Below are positions 46,955-55,688 of a DNA stretch of 64,000 nt, in pieces; within the stretch, counting starts at the first letter, position 1, and every line of letters starts with the position of its first letter. The stretch covers positions 62,001 to 126,000 of the forward strand of contig NZ_JACHKT010000011.1 in assembly GCF_014204325.1 (NCBI RefSeq), in the 5' to 3' direction. A model generated the notes under the pieces. It was given only the letters and a program-made list of their open reading frames with translations, was not told the origin of the DNA and made no database searches. Position numbers and translations under genes: made by a program. Source of the DNA: Arcicella rosea (GTDB lineage: Bacteria; Bacteroidota; Bacteroidia; Cytophagales; Spirosomataceae).

Positions 46955-47647
46955 TTAAATATGAATTTCAGCTAATAATATCATTGCACCATTAGAAAGT
47001 GCTTCAAATTCTACCTTCGCATCATCCGTAAAATTCCATAAAGCCAAAGCATCTTTGGTTTCTAAAAGTCTATTTTGAACTTCAAATGCACCTTCAATGA
47101 TCAATACAAATAAGCCATTTTTCGGATTTTTTAATTGATAGAATCCCTCTTCTCGCCCTTCATATTGCCCAATAAAAAAGTTATTTTCTTTTGAATTGAG
47201 TGAGATTAATTGATTTTGTTCATCAAGATTTAACTCCTTAATATCAAACTTTTCAGTTTCACTTTTTGCTTCTTTAAGCTGAATTTGTAAAAAACTGATT
47301 GTTTCATCTGCGTATGGATTTGCTATTTCATAAGTATCACCAGCTTCTCCTGAAATCATAAACGACTGACTAGCAACGATATACTCTTTTTCATTTGAAT
47401 TAAAAGTAAATAAAAAACCTCCCACTAATGGCAAAAGTATCAAGGTCGTTGTTTCTTTTAATGTCAGTGTCAGACGCTCTCCTGCACCCAATATTTCTTC
47501 ATTCAATACTTTTAAGTCTCCAAATGGTTTTCTGCTTTCATCAAAATATAGTTCGTCGTTGAAAGTATGAAACCTTTTGAAGGTTTTCCCAAAAGTTAAT
47601 CCTCTTTTTTCGGCAAGATAGATTCTAGCTTCATTTTGCTCTAGCAT
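46955..47647 (-). CDS. Pirin-like bicupin
   Basis: A 230-residue protein with two cupin-like halves, similar in layout to YhhW/pirin-family proteins. It begins with ARIYLAEKRGLTFGKTFKRF and has the typical FDESRKPFGDLKVLNEEIL. The usual His metal ligands of pirins (HPHxxxE) are absent, so a metal site is doubtful. No signal peptide. It is 84 bp upstream of the dioxygenase-like lipoprotein on the same strand. Confidence 0.7.
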   Translation of the reverse strand: MLEQNEARIYLAEKRGLTFGKTFKRFHTFNDELYFDESRKPFGDLKVLNEEILGAGERLTLTLKETTTLILLPLVGGFLFTFNSNEKEYIVASQSFMISGEAGDTYEIANPYADETISFLQIQLKEAKSETEKFDIKELNLDEQNQLISLNSKENNFFIGQYEGREEGFYQLKNPKNGLFVLIIEGAFEVQNRLLETKDALALWNFTDDAKVEFEALSNGAMILLAEIHI

Positions 47648-47732
47648 AATTTTGTCTGTTTAAAGAGAATACAATCATTCTGGAAAAATATTGCTTTGTA
47701 CTTTGTGCTGAAACTAAAAAAGGTAACAAAAG

Positions 47733-48155
47733 CTACCCTTCAAAAGCGATTTTCACATGAGAACCATCACAATATGGTTTATTTTTTGAAGCACCGCATC
47801 TACAAAATGCCGTCGTCTGACTTTTCATCGTTTCGTTGCCGTCTTTATCTTTTACTTTCAAATTTCCATAAATTAATAATGGGCCATTTGCCAATACTTC
47901 TACTACAGTATCTTCTAACACTTGGCTTTCATGGTTTTTTTCATCATTCATAAAATAACTTAAAGCACCTGAAGGACAAGCTTTTATTTGTTCAATGATA
48001 GTTTTTGTTTCTTCCTGTTCTAAAGTTATCCAAGGGCGTTTCTTGGGGTCAAAAACAGAAGGAAGCGTTTTAAAACAGATAGCAGAATGAATACATTTTG
48101 AAGGTTGCCAAACCACCGTTACTTCTCCGTTGCTATATTTCTTTTTGATTTCCAT
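47733..48155 (-). CDS. YjdI-type mono-cluster plus CDGSH iron-sulfur protein
   Basis: A 140-residue fusion of two iron-sulfur domains. Residues about 1-70 are the divergent ferredoxin-like YjdI domain (CIHSAICFKTLP and ACPSGAL), and residues about 105-140 are a CDGSH zinc-finger-type domain (FCRCGASKNKPYCDGSH) with its C-x-C ... C-D-G-S-H cluster ligands. Such fusions occur in many bacteria; the function is unknown, probably redox sensing or electron transfer. It precedes proA divergently. Confidence 0.92.
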   Translation of the reverse strand: MEIKKKYSNGEVTVVWQPSKCIHSAICFKTLPSVFDPKKRPWITLEQEETKTIIEQIKACPSGALSYFMNDEKNHESQVLEDTVVEVLANGPLLIYGNLKVKDKDGNETMKSQTTAFCRCGASKNKPYCDGSHVKIAFEG

Positions 48156-48254
48156 GAATTTATTGAGCTTTGTTCAGACGATATTACAAAAAATCTGAAT
48201 ACATTCTAAAAATGTTTGCGAACTTTACATTGAATTTTGTTAATCAGAAAAACA

Positions 48255-49526
48255 ATGGAACTTGAAACATTAACGCTTCCGAAAACTATTATTCCACTTT
48301 TAGAGCAGACGCAGGCTGCTTCTGCGGAAATGAGACGTTTGACGGACGAAAAGAAAAAAGCCATTCTGAACCGTTTGGCTGTGGTTTTAGTAGAAAACAA
48401 AACTCAAATCATTGCTGAGAATCTGAAAGATTTAGTCCGCATGGATTTATCCGACCCCAAGTATGACCGTTTGGTTTTAAACGAAAGTCGCATCGACGCA
48501 TTGGCTGAAAGTATTCAAGAAATAGCGGTACTCCCCGACCCCACTGGAGCAACTTTATTAGAAAAAACTTTAGATAACGGTTTAAAAATCAAAAAAATAG
48601 CCGTTCCGATGGGCGTAATAGGTGTCATTTACGAAGCCCGCCCGAATGTAACGGTTGATGTAACGGCTTTGTGCATTCGCTCTGGAAACGCTGTGGTTTT
48701 GCGTGGCGGTTCGGATGCTTTTGACACAAATTCGTACTTGGTCAATTTGATTCACCAAGTATTACAAGAGTTTGGCATCAATACAGCTTGCATTACTTTG
48801 TTGCCAACAGACCGTGAATTGGTGAAAGAATTATTAACAGCAACTCGTTTTGTTGATTTAATTATTCCTCGTGGTTCGGCTTCTTTGATACAGTTTGTAC
48901 GTACTCATTCTTTAGTACCAACGATTGAAACAGGTGCAGGCGTTTGTCATACTTACGTGGAAACTTCGGCAGATTTGCAAAAAGCAAAAGCGATTGTTGC
49001 TAATGCCAAAATTTCAAGACCGTCGGTTTGTAATTCTTTAGAAACTATTATCGTTGATGAAGCGGTTGCAGATACATTTTTACCATTAATTATCGAAGAT
49101 TTTGCCAAAGCTCAAGTAGAGATTTTTGCAGATGAAATATCTTTTGAAGTATTATCTAAACATCAATATCCTTACTTACAAAAAGCTCAGGAAAGTGATT
49201 TTGGTAAAGAATTTACAGATTTTAAATGTTCAATAAAAACCGTGAAAAATACGGATGAAGCTCTGGAACATATCCGTAAACATTCTACTCGCCACTCGGA
49301 AGCCATTATTACGACTAATGATGAATTAGCTGAAAAATTCATAACCGAAGTAGATGCGGCGGCTGTTTATACCAATGCTTCAACCAGATTTACGGATGGA
49401 GGACAGTTTGGTTTGGGAGCTGAAATCGGAATTTCTACGCAAAAACTTCACGCTCGTGGACCTTTTGCTTTAGAAAAATTAGTGACAGAAAAGTGGCTAA
49501 TTACTGGAGACGGACAGATTAGATAG
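48255..49526 (+). CDS. proA: Gamma-glutamyl phosphate reductase
   Basis: Second step of proline synthesis: reduces gamma-glutamyl phosphate with NADPH. 423 residues from ATG 48255 (MELETLTLPK); the frame extends to TTG 48237. The aldehyde-dehydrogenase-like fold has YEARPNVTVDV, the active-site Cys in SRPSVCNSLET and FTDGGQFGLGAEIG. No proB or proC is adjacent, though proBA is often an operon, so proB must lie elsewhere. The gene stands alone between divergent and downstream neighbours. Confidence 0.95.
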   Translation: MELETLTLPKTIIPLLEQTQAASAEMRRLTDEKKKAILNRLAVVLVENKTQIIAENLKDLVRMDLSDPKYDRLVLNESRIDALAESIQEIAVLPDPTGATLLEKTLDNGLKIKKIAVPMGVIGVIYEARPNVTVDVTALCIRSGNAVVLRGGSDAFDTNSYLVNLIHQVLQEFGINTACITLLPTDRELVKELLTATRFVDLIIPRGSASLIQFVRTHSLVPTIETGAGVCHTYVETSADLQKAKAIVANAKISRPSVCNSLETIIVDEAVADTFLPLIIEDFAKAQVEIFADEISFEVLSKHQYPYLQKAQESDFGKEFTDFKCSIKTVKNTDEALEHIRKHSTRHSEAIITTNDELAEKFITEVDAAAVYTNASTRFTDGGQFGLGAEIGISTQKLHARGPFALEKLVTEKWLITGDGQIR

Positions 49527-49562
49527 TATTCCAATAGCGGTATTTCAAAGAAAATAAATAAA

Positions 49563-49582
49563 GGGACGCAGCGATTCGTCCC
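49563..49582 (+). repeat. Hairpin just before a start codon
   Basis: GGGACG and CGTCCC pair across an 8-nt loop, ending 3 bp before the ATG of the RMD1-family gene. It would cover the ribosome-binding region and may limit translation. Confidence 0.5.
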
Positions 49583-49585
49583 GCT

Positions 49586-50371
49586 ATGATTATGAAAATT
49601 GAAGCCTACCAAGTATCAGAAGTCATCAACCTTAAAAAGTTCAGAAACGAGTACACCAACGAACCGTTACTTTTTAATAATTCTGAACTTTTTTACAAGC
49701 AAGAAGAAAACAAATACTGCTATTTGTTGAGCTATGGCGTAGTAGTTTTTGGAGGATTTAATGATTTAGAAAAAAGTGCTTTTCTGAAATTCGTAAAAAC
49801 CTTTGCGGAAGATCTTGTTTCTGCCAAATTTGAAGAAAATTTCGACCTTCAAACAGATGCCCAAACCGCACTTATTCTTCGCTATAACTCGATTACCATT
49901 CCCGAAATCACTGAAGATTCTATCAGAATTGTGATGTTGAATATCGGTCAATCCGTTTCTTTAGACTATTATGAATTCTTGACTTTAGAGATTTTTCAAG
50001 ATTCACAAAAATTCACAGACGAACTCGAACAAACAGGTACGTTTAGCCATTCTAAGAAAGATTTACTAAAATTTATCGGAAGAACCCTCAACATCAAAAA
50101 TTCAATTATTGATAATCTTTACATTTTTGATGCACCAGATGTTGTCTGGGAAAATGAACATTTAGAACGCATCGACAAAGGTTTGAAACGAAACCTTGAT
50201 TTAAAAATGCGTTATCAAGATATTGATTACAAATTAAAAATCGTTCAAGAAAATCTCAAACTTTTTACAGATTTACTTCAAAACAGAGAAAGTACTCGTC
50301 TGGAATGGATAGTAATTATTCTGATTTTGATAGAAGTTTTTGACATTTTGGTGAAGAAGTTTTTTGAGTGA
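49586..50371 (+). CDS. RMD1/YagE (DUF155) family protein
   Basis: A 261-residue protein of the RMD1/YagE family. Conserved positions include SYGVVVFGGF, RKDLLKFIG-like KKDLLKFIGRTLN and the final hydrophobic helix WIVIILILIEVFDIL. A C-terminal membrane anchor with the rest in the cytosol is expected. Yeast RMD1-type proteins are linked to meiotic divisions and mitochondrial translation; the bacterial role is not known. A hairpin directly before the ATG may affect translation. ATG codons at 49586 and 49592 are both possible. Confidence 0.88.
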   Translation: MIMKIEAYQVSEVINLKKFRNEYTNEPLLFNNSELFYKQEENKYCYLLSYGVVVFGGFNDLEKSAFLKFVKTFAEDLVSAKFEENFDLQTDAQTALILRYNSITIPEITEDSIRIVMLNIGQSVSLDYYEFLTLEIFQDSQKFTDELEQTGTFSHSKKDLLKFIGRTLNIKNSIIDNLYIFDAPDVVWENEHLERIDKGLKRNLDLKMRYQDIDYKLKIVQENLKLFTDLLQNRESTRLEWIVIILILIEVFDILVKKFFE

Positions 50372-50447
50372 ATTACCGTTTAATAAAAAATAATCTCCAT
50401 AACAATCTACTAATCAATAACTTAAAAAAAGTATTAAAATATTAAAA

Positions 50448-50478
50448 TTTGATAGTATTTCTTAATATATTACTTTTA
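50448..50478 (+). promoter_or_regulatory. Promoter of the first barrel gene
   Basis: TTTG (50448-50451), 19-bp spacer, TACTTTTA (50471-50478; one mismatch to TAnnTTTG). The start would be near 50485, giving a leader of about 28 nt. Confidence 0.5.
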
Positions 50479-50512
50479 CACTCAATAAATAAACACTTTA
50501 ATTATACACAAA

Positions 50513-51112
50513 ATGAACAAAAAAATTCTACTAATTCTTAGCTTAGTTGCGTTTTCCTTAGCCTCTAAAGCTCAAACTCGCCTTGGTTTCAAAGGTGGTG
50601 TAAATTTTGCTAATGTTACTTTTTCTGCAAGCGGATTTTCAATTTCGCCAAGCTCTATCACTTCTTTCCACGTCGGTGGTGTACTAGAATCAAGATTATC
50701 TGATAGAATTGTTGTACAGCCTAACTTATTATTTTCACAAAAAGGTTATTCGGCAGAAATTAGTGGATTCAGTTCTACAAAGGCTACTCTTAATTATTTA
50801 GAATTACCGGTAAACTTTTTGTACGAAGCTAGCGATTATTTCACAATAGGTGCTGGACCATATTTAGGTTATGCACTTAGTGGAAAATCAGTTAGCAATG
50901 GCGTTTCTACTGACGCTGAATTTGGAGATGGTGGTCAGTTGAAACGAGCAGATTTCGGTTTAAATTTTGTTGCTGGCTATGAAGTCCTTGACGGACTGAT
51001 AATTAGTGCAAATTATTCTTTTGGTTTAGCCAACATTAGTAATGAAGCTAATTCAACTGTAAAAAACAAAGTAATTGGTATTTCTATCACGAAGCTTTTC
51101 GGTGAAAGATAG
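50513..51112 (+). CDS. Outer-membrane beta-barrel protein (porin-like), copy 1
   Basis: A 199-residue outer-membrane beta-barrel. The signal peptide is MNKKILLILSLVAFSLASKAQ; the mature protein starts TRLGFKGGVNFANV, the usual opening of the PorT-like/OMP_b-brl_2 family. Alternating strands continue to the end. A close relative follows 109 bp downstream (51221-51808). The two are separated by a terminator, so they are probably expressed independently. Function unknown; barrels of this size are often adhesins, small porins or receptors. Confidence 0.9.
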   Translation: MNKKILLILSLVAFSLASKAQTRLGFKGGVNFANVTFSASGFSISPSSITSFHVGGVLESRLSDRIVVQPNLLFSQKGYSAEISGFSSTKATLNYLELPVNFLYEASDYFTIGAGPYLGYALSGKSVSNGVSTDAEFGDGGQLKRADFGLNFVAGYEVLDGLIISANYSFGLANISNEANSTVKNKVIGISITKLFGER

Positions 51113-51141
51113 ATAATCTATTATAATTACGACTTAAATCA

Positions 51142-51172
51142 AAAGCTCAGCAAATAAACTGCTGGGCTTTTT
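51142..51172 (+). terminator. Terminator between the barrel genes
   Basis: 11-bp stem AAAGCTCAGCA (51142-51152) with TGCTGGGCTTT (51160-51170), one G-U pair, ending in TTTTT. It is 30 bp after the copy 1 stop. Confidence 0.88.
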
Positions 51173-51220
51173 GATTTAAAAAATTATTCAGACATAATTT
51201 CTATTTAATCAACCATAAGC

Positions 51221-51808
51221 ATGACTAATAAAATCTTACTAGCTTTAGTTTTATTATTTTCTATATTTACTTCAAAAGCCCAAACACGTTTTGGTTTGAA
51301 AGGTGGAGTGAATCTAGCCAATGTTTCCATCACTTCAGGTGGAGTAACAGTTACCCCAGATGCACTTACTTCCTTTCATGCTGGCGTATTATTAGAAACC
51401 AGATTAACTGAAAGAACGCTACTTCAACCCAATTTGCTTTTCTCTCAAAAAGGCTATGAGAGCCAATCACCAAGTAGTAAGTCCACAGTCAACTACATTG
51501 AAATACCCATCAATTTACTTTATGAAGTAACTAATGATTTTACAATTGGCGGTGGAATTTATGCTGCTCATGCTATCAATGGCAAAGTAGTCATTCAAGG
51601 AAAAAGTAATGACTATGATTTCAGTGCTGGAAAAGCGAATCGTTTTGATATGGGTGTAAATCTAATCGCTGGCTATGAAGTAGTAGAAGGACTGAGAATA
51701 AGTATCAATTATACGCTTGGCACAGCGAATATATTAGATAATACTTACCTGAAAGAAACTAACAAAGTTTGGGGTTTTTCATTGACCAAATTTGTTGGTG
51801 AAAGATAA
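51221..51808 (+). CDS. Outer-membrane beta-barrel protein, copy 2
   Basis: A 195-residue paralogue of the upstream barrel. The signal peptide ends SKAQ and the mature protein begins TRFGLKGGVNLANV. The two copies share segments such as LLFSQKGY, ELPVNFLYE / EIPINLLYE and LIAGYEV, so they arose by tandem duplication, and have diverged most in the loops between strands. A terminator follows at 51827-51864. Confidence 0.9.
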   Translation: MTNKILLALVLLFSIFTSKAQTRFGLKGGVNLANVSITSGGVTVTPDALTSFHAGVLLETRLTERTLLQPNLLFSQKGYESQSPSSKSTVNYIEIPINLLYEVTNDFTIGGGIYAAHAINGKVVIQGKSNDYDFSAGKANRFDMGVNLIAGYEVVEGLRISINYTLGTANILDNTYLKETNKVWGFSLTKFVGER

Positions 51809-51826
51809 ATTTTGCTTTGCCACAGC

Positions 51827-51864
51827 AATAAGTTTAGCAAAACCTGCTAAACTTATTCTTTTTT
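51827..51864 (+). terminator. Terminator of barrel copy 2
   Basis: Perfect 13-bp stem AATAAGTTTAGCA (51827-51839) with 51845-51857, 5-nt loop, then CTTTTTT. It is 18 bp after the stop. Confidence 0.92.
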
Positions 51865-51901
51865 AGCCTACTATAATAAAAGCGACATCGCCCTATCTTG
51901 A

Positions 51902-51933
51902 TTTGCCAAATCGTACACTTGTACCTACATTTG
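51902..51933 (+). promoter_or_regulatory. Promoter of dnaX, almost on the start codon
   Basis: TTTG (51902-51905), 20-bp spacer, TACATTTG (51926-51933), a full match to the Bacteroidota pattern. The -7 element ends 3 bp before ATG 51937, so the mRNA would have almost no leader. Confidence 0.5.
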
Positions 51934-51936
51934 TGT

Positions 51937-53652
51937 ATGGAAAACTTTGTCGTTTCAGCCCGAAAATATCGCCCGCAATTATTTGATTCCGTCGTTGGTC
52001 AGTCGCATATCACTACAACGCTCAAAAATGCTATCCGTACCAATCACTTAGCACAGGCATTTTTATTTTGTGGCCCTCGTGGTGTAGGAAAAACTACTTG
52101 TGCCAGAATTTTGGCAAAAACTATTAACTGTCAGAACCTTAGCGAAGAAGCCGAAGCTTGTGGAGAATGTGAATCTTGCCGTTCTTTTCAGAATAATGCT
52201 TCGTTTAATATTCACGAATTGGATGCTGCTTCAAACAATTCGGTTGATGACATTCGTAGTTTGATTGACCAAGTGCGTTATCCTCCGCAATCAGGAAAAT
52301 ATAAAATTTATATTATTGATGAGGTTCACATGCTTTCAACAAGTGCTTTCAATGCCTTTCTGAAAACTTTGGAAGAACCGCCTTCGTATGCGATTTTCAT
52401 TTTAGCCACTACCGAAAAGCATAAAATACTTCCAACGATTCTTTCTCGCTGTCAGATTTTTGATTTCAATAGAATTCAAATTAATGACATGACGCAGCAT
52501 TTATCAAAAATTGCTTTGCAAGAAGGCATTGAAGCGGATAACGATGCACTGGAATTAATTGCCCAAAAAGCCGATGGAGGATTGAGAGATGCTCTTTCAA
52601 TGTTTGATTTGAATGTTACTTTTTCAAAAGATAACATCCTGAGGTATTCGGAAGTATTAGATAATTTGCACATTCTGGATTATGATTATTATTTCAGAAT
52701 GACCGACGCTTTGGTTAATGCAAACATTTCGGAATCGCTTCTATTATTCGATGAAATCTTGAAAAAAGGTTTCGATGGACATCAATTTATTGTTGGCTTA
52801 TTAGAACATTTCCGAAATCTTCTGGTTTGTAAAGACCCCGTCACAGTCAGGTTATTACAAGTTTCTGAATCTGTTCAAGCAAAATATTTAACGCAATCTA
52901 CCAATGCACCCTATTCATTTTTAGCGTCAGCTTTAAGTATTGGCTCGGCTTGCGATTTGAATTATAAAGCTGCCAAAAACCAGAAATTACATGTTGAAAT
53001 TTGCTTGTTGAAACTAGCTAATATTTCTAAAGTATTGAATTTAGCCAACTTACCAGCAACGGAGGGCGATGGCTTGGGAAAGGATTTAGGGACTAAGGAA
53101 AACGACACGAAGGTACACGAAACTACAAATGTAAGTTCGGATACTACTTCGGTGAATATTCCCCAAATCCCAATCAGCAATCCACAAATTGGTAAATTAA
53201 GAAGTACTGCAACGCTTGGGAAACCAGTTACTCAAGCTCAAGAACCACAGAATATCGTTACTCCAAAAGCTACAGTTCAACAGAATAAAGCATTTACGCT
53301 GGAAGAACTCCAAGTGGTTTGGAACGAACAAATAAAACATTTAGAAGAAAAACAGCGTTTTAGTGAATATGTAATTTTGAATAGACCTTTTACTTTGAAA
53401 GGAACGACGATTCATTTAGAAGTTGATAATGATATCCAAGTAGATTTATTGACTACTACTTTAAGAACAGAAATACTTACTCATCTCAGACAAGTTTTAC
53501 AAAATTCAACAATTCATCTTGAAGTTGTTGTAGCAGAAGTAGAAAACAAAACGCTGATTTATACTCAGGCTGATAAATTTAGATTTTTAGCAGATAAAAA
53601 TCCTGCTCTCAATGAATTGAGAAATGTTTTGGGTTTGGATTATGATTATTGA
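51937..53652 (+). CDS. dnaX: DNA polymerase III gamma/tau subunit
   Basis: Clamp-loader ATPase that puts the sliding clamp on DNA. 571 residues from ATG 51937 (MENFVVSARKYRPQLF); the frame extends upstream to TTG 51898, which is not used by relatives. Walker A GPRGVGKTTCAR, the zinc module CQN-8 residues-CGECESC, Walker B DEVHML, the sensor motif ILATTEKHKI with SRCQIFDFNRI, and domain III to about 370. The linker (370-440) is Thr/Pro/Asn-rich, followed by a tau-like C-terminal domain (about 460-571). A candidate psi-like subunit lies far away at 12263. Confidence 0.95.
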   Translation: MENFVVSARKYRPQLFDSVVGQSHITTTLKNAIRTNHLAQAFLFCGPRGVGKTTCARILAKTINCQNLSEEAEACGECESCRSFQNNASFNIHELDAASNNSVDDIRSLIDQVRYPPQSGKYKIYIIDEVHMLSTSAFNAFLKTLEEPPSYAIFILATTEKHKILPTILSRCQIFDFNRIQINDMTQHLSKIALQEGIEADNDALELIAQKADGGLRDALSMFDLNVTFSKDNILRYSEVLDNLHILDYDYYFRMTDALVNANISESLLLFDEILKKGFDGHQFIVGLLEHFRNLLVCKDPVTVRLLQVSESVQAKYLTQSTNAPYSFLASALSIGSACDLNYKAAKNQKLHVEICLLKLANISKVLNLANLPATEGDGLGKDLGTKENDTKVHETTNVSSDTTSVNIPQIPISNPQIGKLRSTATLGKPVTQAQEPQNIVTPKATVQQNKAFTLEELQVVWNEQIKHLEEKQRFSEYVILNRPFTLKGTTIHLEVDNDIQVDLLTTTLRTEILTHLRQVLQNSTIHLEVVVAEVENKTLIYTQADKFRFLADKNPALNELRNVLGLDYDY

Positions 53653-53660
53653 TGGCAAGA

Positions 53661-53746
53661 AGCTGTGAGCTTTTATGCCGTTGTGTGTTTCTTCACATGT
53701 AACTAAGTTACCCATAGAATCGCTCGTGAAGACACGAGCTACGGCA
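53661..53746. repeat. Heptamer pair plus palindromic element
   Basis: Two heptads AGCTGTG, AGCTTTT (53661-53674) lead into an imperfect inverted repeat with 21-bp arms (53676-53696 and 53726-53746; outer TGCCGT/ACGGCA and inner CTTCAC/GTGAAG match). Inside the right arm is a hairpin GCTCGTG-AAGA-CACGAGC. It lies between dnaX and the MBL gene, with no U-tract. Confidence 0.65.
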
Positions 53747-53778
53747 AAGCAACTGACTTAGAAACAATCCTTTATCTG

Positions 53779-54867
53779 ATGAAACGAAGGAAATTCATTC
53801 ATAAAATACTTACCCTCGCTACGGTCTCAAAAACCAGCGGGGGTATTCTTTTTACCCAAGCTGAAAAAACGCAAATGATTAAAACTCGCACGAATAATCC
53901 CAATCTAAAAACCATTCTGGATACTTGGGAAGGTACACCTGTTGACCAAGACGGTCGTTTTATGAATCATGAGTTTCCCTTTATTCATAAATTGGGAACG
54001 GCTTTTAAATGGATGACGACTAAAAACCCTCAGAAACAATTCAAAAAAGAAGATACTTGGCAACTGGAAGTAATCAAAAATGATACTTTTTTGACTGAAC
54101 CTCAAGATATGATTGTTTGGCTAGGTCATGCTTCGTTTTTTATTCGTTTGAATGGAAAACAAATTTTAATTGACCCTGTTTTAGGAAAAATTCCTGCTAC
54201 CAAACGCCATTCTGAATTACCGATTTCACCTGAAAAACTCCAAAATCTTGATTATATTTTGGTTTCTCATGCTCATTACGACCATTGTGATAAAGACAGT
54301 TTGAAATTATTACAAAGCCAGAATCCAAAAGCAACTTTTCTGACAGGTTTAAAAATGACCGATTTACTCCGAAAATGGATTCCTAATAACGAAATTCAAG
54401 AAGCTGGCTGGTATCAACAGTACCAAACAAAAGACGATTTAGAAATTTACTTCTTACCATCAAGACATTGGTCAAATCGTTCTTTGGGCGATGTCAACGA
54501 AAGGCTTTGGGGAGCATTTGTATTAAAGAGTAAAGATAAAACCATTTACTTCGGCGGAGATTCGGGCTATGGCAGTCATTTCAAAGAAGTAGCCGCTTTG
54601 TTTCCTAATATTGATGTAGCAATGATTGGTGCTGGAGCTTATTCGCCACGCTGGTTTATGTCGCCAAACCATCAAGACCCCGAACACGCTGTGCAGGCTT
54701 TCAATGAAACCAACGCTAAAGTAATGGTTCCTTTTCATTATGGTACTTTCGACCAAGCCGATGAACCACTTTCTGAACCTGAACAAATTTTAAAACAATT
54801 GGAAAAAGACGGGAAAATCAATCAAACCCTAAAAATCTTGAAAGTAGGCGAACAACTTTTAGTCTAA
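53779..54867 (+). CDS. Exported MBL-fold metal-dependent hydrolase
   Basis: A 362-residue metallo-beta-lactamase-fold hydrolase, second copy of the type at 20214. Metal ligands: SHAHYDH, His in SRHWSNRS, Asp in GGDSGYG and His in PFHYGTF. The N terminus MKRRKFIHKILTLA carries a twin-arginine-like pair but only a weakly hydrophobic segment, so export is uncertain. Like its relative it belongs to the UlaG/NAPE-PLD-like branch. It sits just upstream of the BlaI cluster, with 142 bp between, so it might be linked functionally, but it has no ACTA/TAGT site of its own. Confidence 0.88.
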   Translation: MKRRKFIHKILTLATVSKTSGGILFTQAEKTQMIKTRTNNPNLKTILDTWEGTPVDQDGRFMNHEFPFIHKLGTAFKWMTTKNPQKQFKKEDTWQLEVIKNDTFLTEPQDMIVWLGHASFFIRLNGKQILIDPVLGKIPATKRHSELPISPEKLQNLDYILVSHAHYDHCDKDSLKLLQSQNPKATFLTGLKMTDLLRKWIPNNEIQEAGWYQQYQTKDDLEIYFLPSRHWSNRSLGDVNERLWGAFVLKSKDKTIYFGGDSGYGSHFKEVAALFPNIDVAMIGAGAYSPRWFMSPNHQDPEHAVQAFNETNAKVMVPFHYGTFDQADEPLSEPEQILKQLEKDGKINQTLKILKVGEQLLV

Positions 54868-54916
54868 AGCGGTGGAAACATCGCTTTTTTTATGCTTTTT
54901 CAAAAAATAATTCCAA

Positions 54917-54954
54917 AAACTAAAGAAATAGTTTGTAAACTAAAATATTAGTTT
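54917..54954. promoter_or_regulatory. Tandem BlaI operators
   Basis: Two 18-bp palindromes, AAACTAAAGAAATAGTTT (54917-54934) and AAACTAAAATATTAGTTT (54937-54954). Their centres are exactly 20 bp apart, two helical turns, with shared core ACTA-N6-TAGT. They lie 55-93 bp before the blaI ATG. A -7-like TAGTTTTA (54949-54956) overlaps the second site. Confidence 0.65.
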
Positions 54955-55009
54955 TATATTTAACCAAGAATTCACAAGGGTATCAAACTTAAATAAAATT
55001 TAAAGAAAA

Positions 55010-55396
55010 ATGCAATCAGTAGAAAGAGAACTAACCAAAGCTGAGGAACAAATTATGCAAGTACTTTGGCAAATAGAAAAGGGCTTTGTCAAAGATGTTT
55101 TGGATGAATTACCCGAACCAAAACCTGCATATAATACAGTTTCGACCATTATTAGAATTTTACAAGAAAAAGGATTTGTTAGCCACAATTCCTATGGAAA
55201 ATCGCATGAATACTTCCCTATTATTAGTAAAGAAAGCTATAGTTCTTTCGCTACTGAAAAATTGGTAGAAGGTTACTTTGAAAATTCATTCTCAAGTCTT
55301 TTTTCATTCTTCTCTAAAAAAGGGAAAATTGACGTAAAAGATGCAGACGAGATTTTGAATATGATTAATAAAATGAAAGAAGAAGAAGAGAAATAG
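55010..55396 (+). CDS. BlaI/MecI/CopY family repressor
   Basis: A 128-residue winged-helix repressor: LTKAEEQIMQVLWQIEKGFVKDVLDEL (helices 1-3), then PAYNTVSTIIRILQEKGFV as recognition helix and wing, and a C-terminal dimerisation helix (about 75-125). BlaI-type repressors are inactivated by proteolysis from a membrane M56 protease, here at 56248-58239. The upstream tandem palindromes suggest autoregulation. No beta-lactamase gene is present, so resistance is not implied; the regulated genes here are a TonB system. Confidence 0.92.
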   Translation: MQSVERELTKAEEQIMQVLWQIEKGFVKDVLDELPEPKPAYNTVSTIIRILQEKGFVSHNSYGKSHEYFPIISKESYSSFATEKLVEGYFENSFSSLFSFFSKKGKIDVKDADEILNMINKMKEEEEK

Positions 55397-55688
55397 AAAA
55401 GCTGCAACGCTGACTTTGGTAAATATTACATAGTAAACATCCTATTCAAAACTTAACATTTAACAATGTTCTATTACTGTTGATGAAGTAATTTTCTACA
55501 CCTTCAAACCTATTCTCTAAATTCTCAAATAAAATAAAAAGCTTAAGTTTTAAATTCTATCAATCATTAAATAATTCATGTAATACAAACAAAGTCATCC
55601 CACCAACTTAAAACACTGTGAATCAATACTTTAAACTGTATTAGTTCACAACTCATCACTCACAATTCACAACTCATACTTAAATACT
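55397..55688. other. Intergenic region with a heptamer array
   Basis: 292 bp between blaI and exbD. No reading frame is supported. It contains five in-register heptads at 55645-55679 (separate entry) and AT-rich sequence. One ACTA/TAGT half-site (TTAGTT, 55641-55646) is present without its partner. Confidence 0.5.
55645..55679. repeat. Heptamer repeat, five units
   Basis: Units TTCACAA, CTCATCA, CTCACAA, TTCACAA, CTCATAC in exact 7-bp register. They end 9 bp before the exbD ATG. Confidence 0.88.

Noticed and set aside
53779-54867. Beta-lactamase based on the metallo-beta-lactamase fold
   Set aside because: The motif set belongs to the UlaG/NAPE-PLD-like branch, not to class B beta-lactamases.
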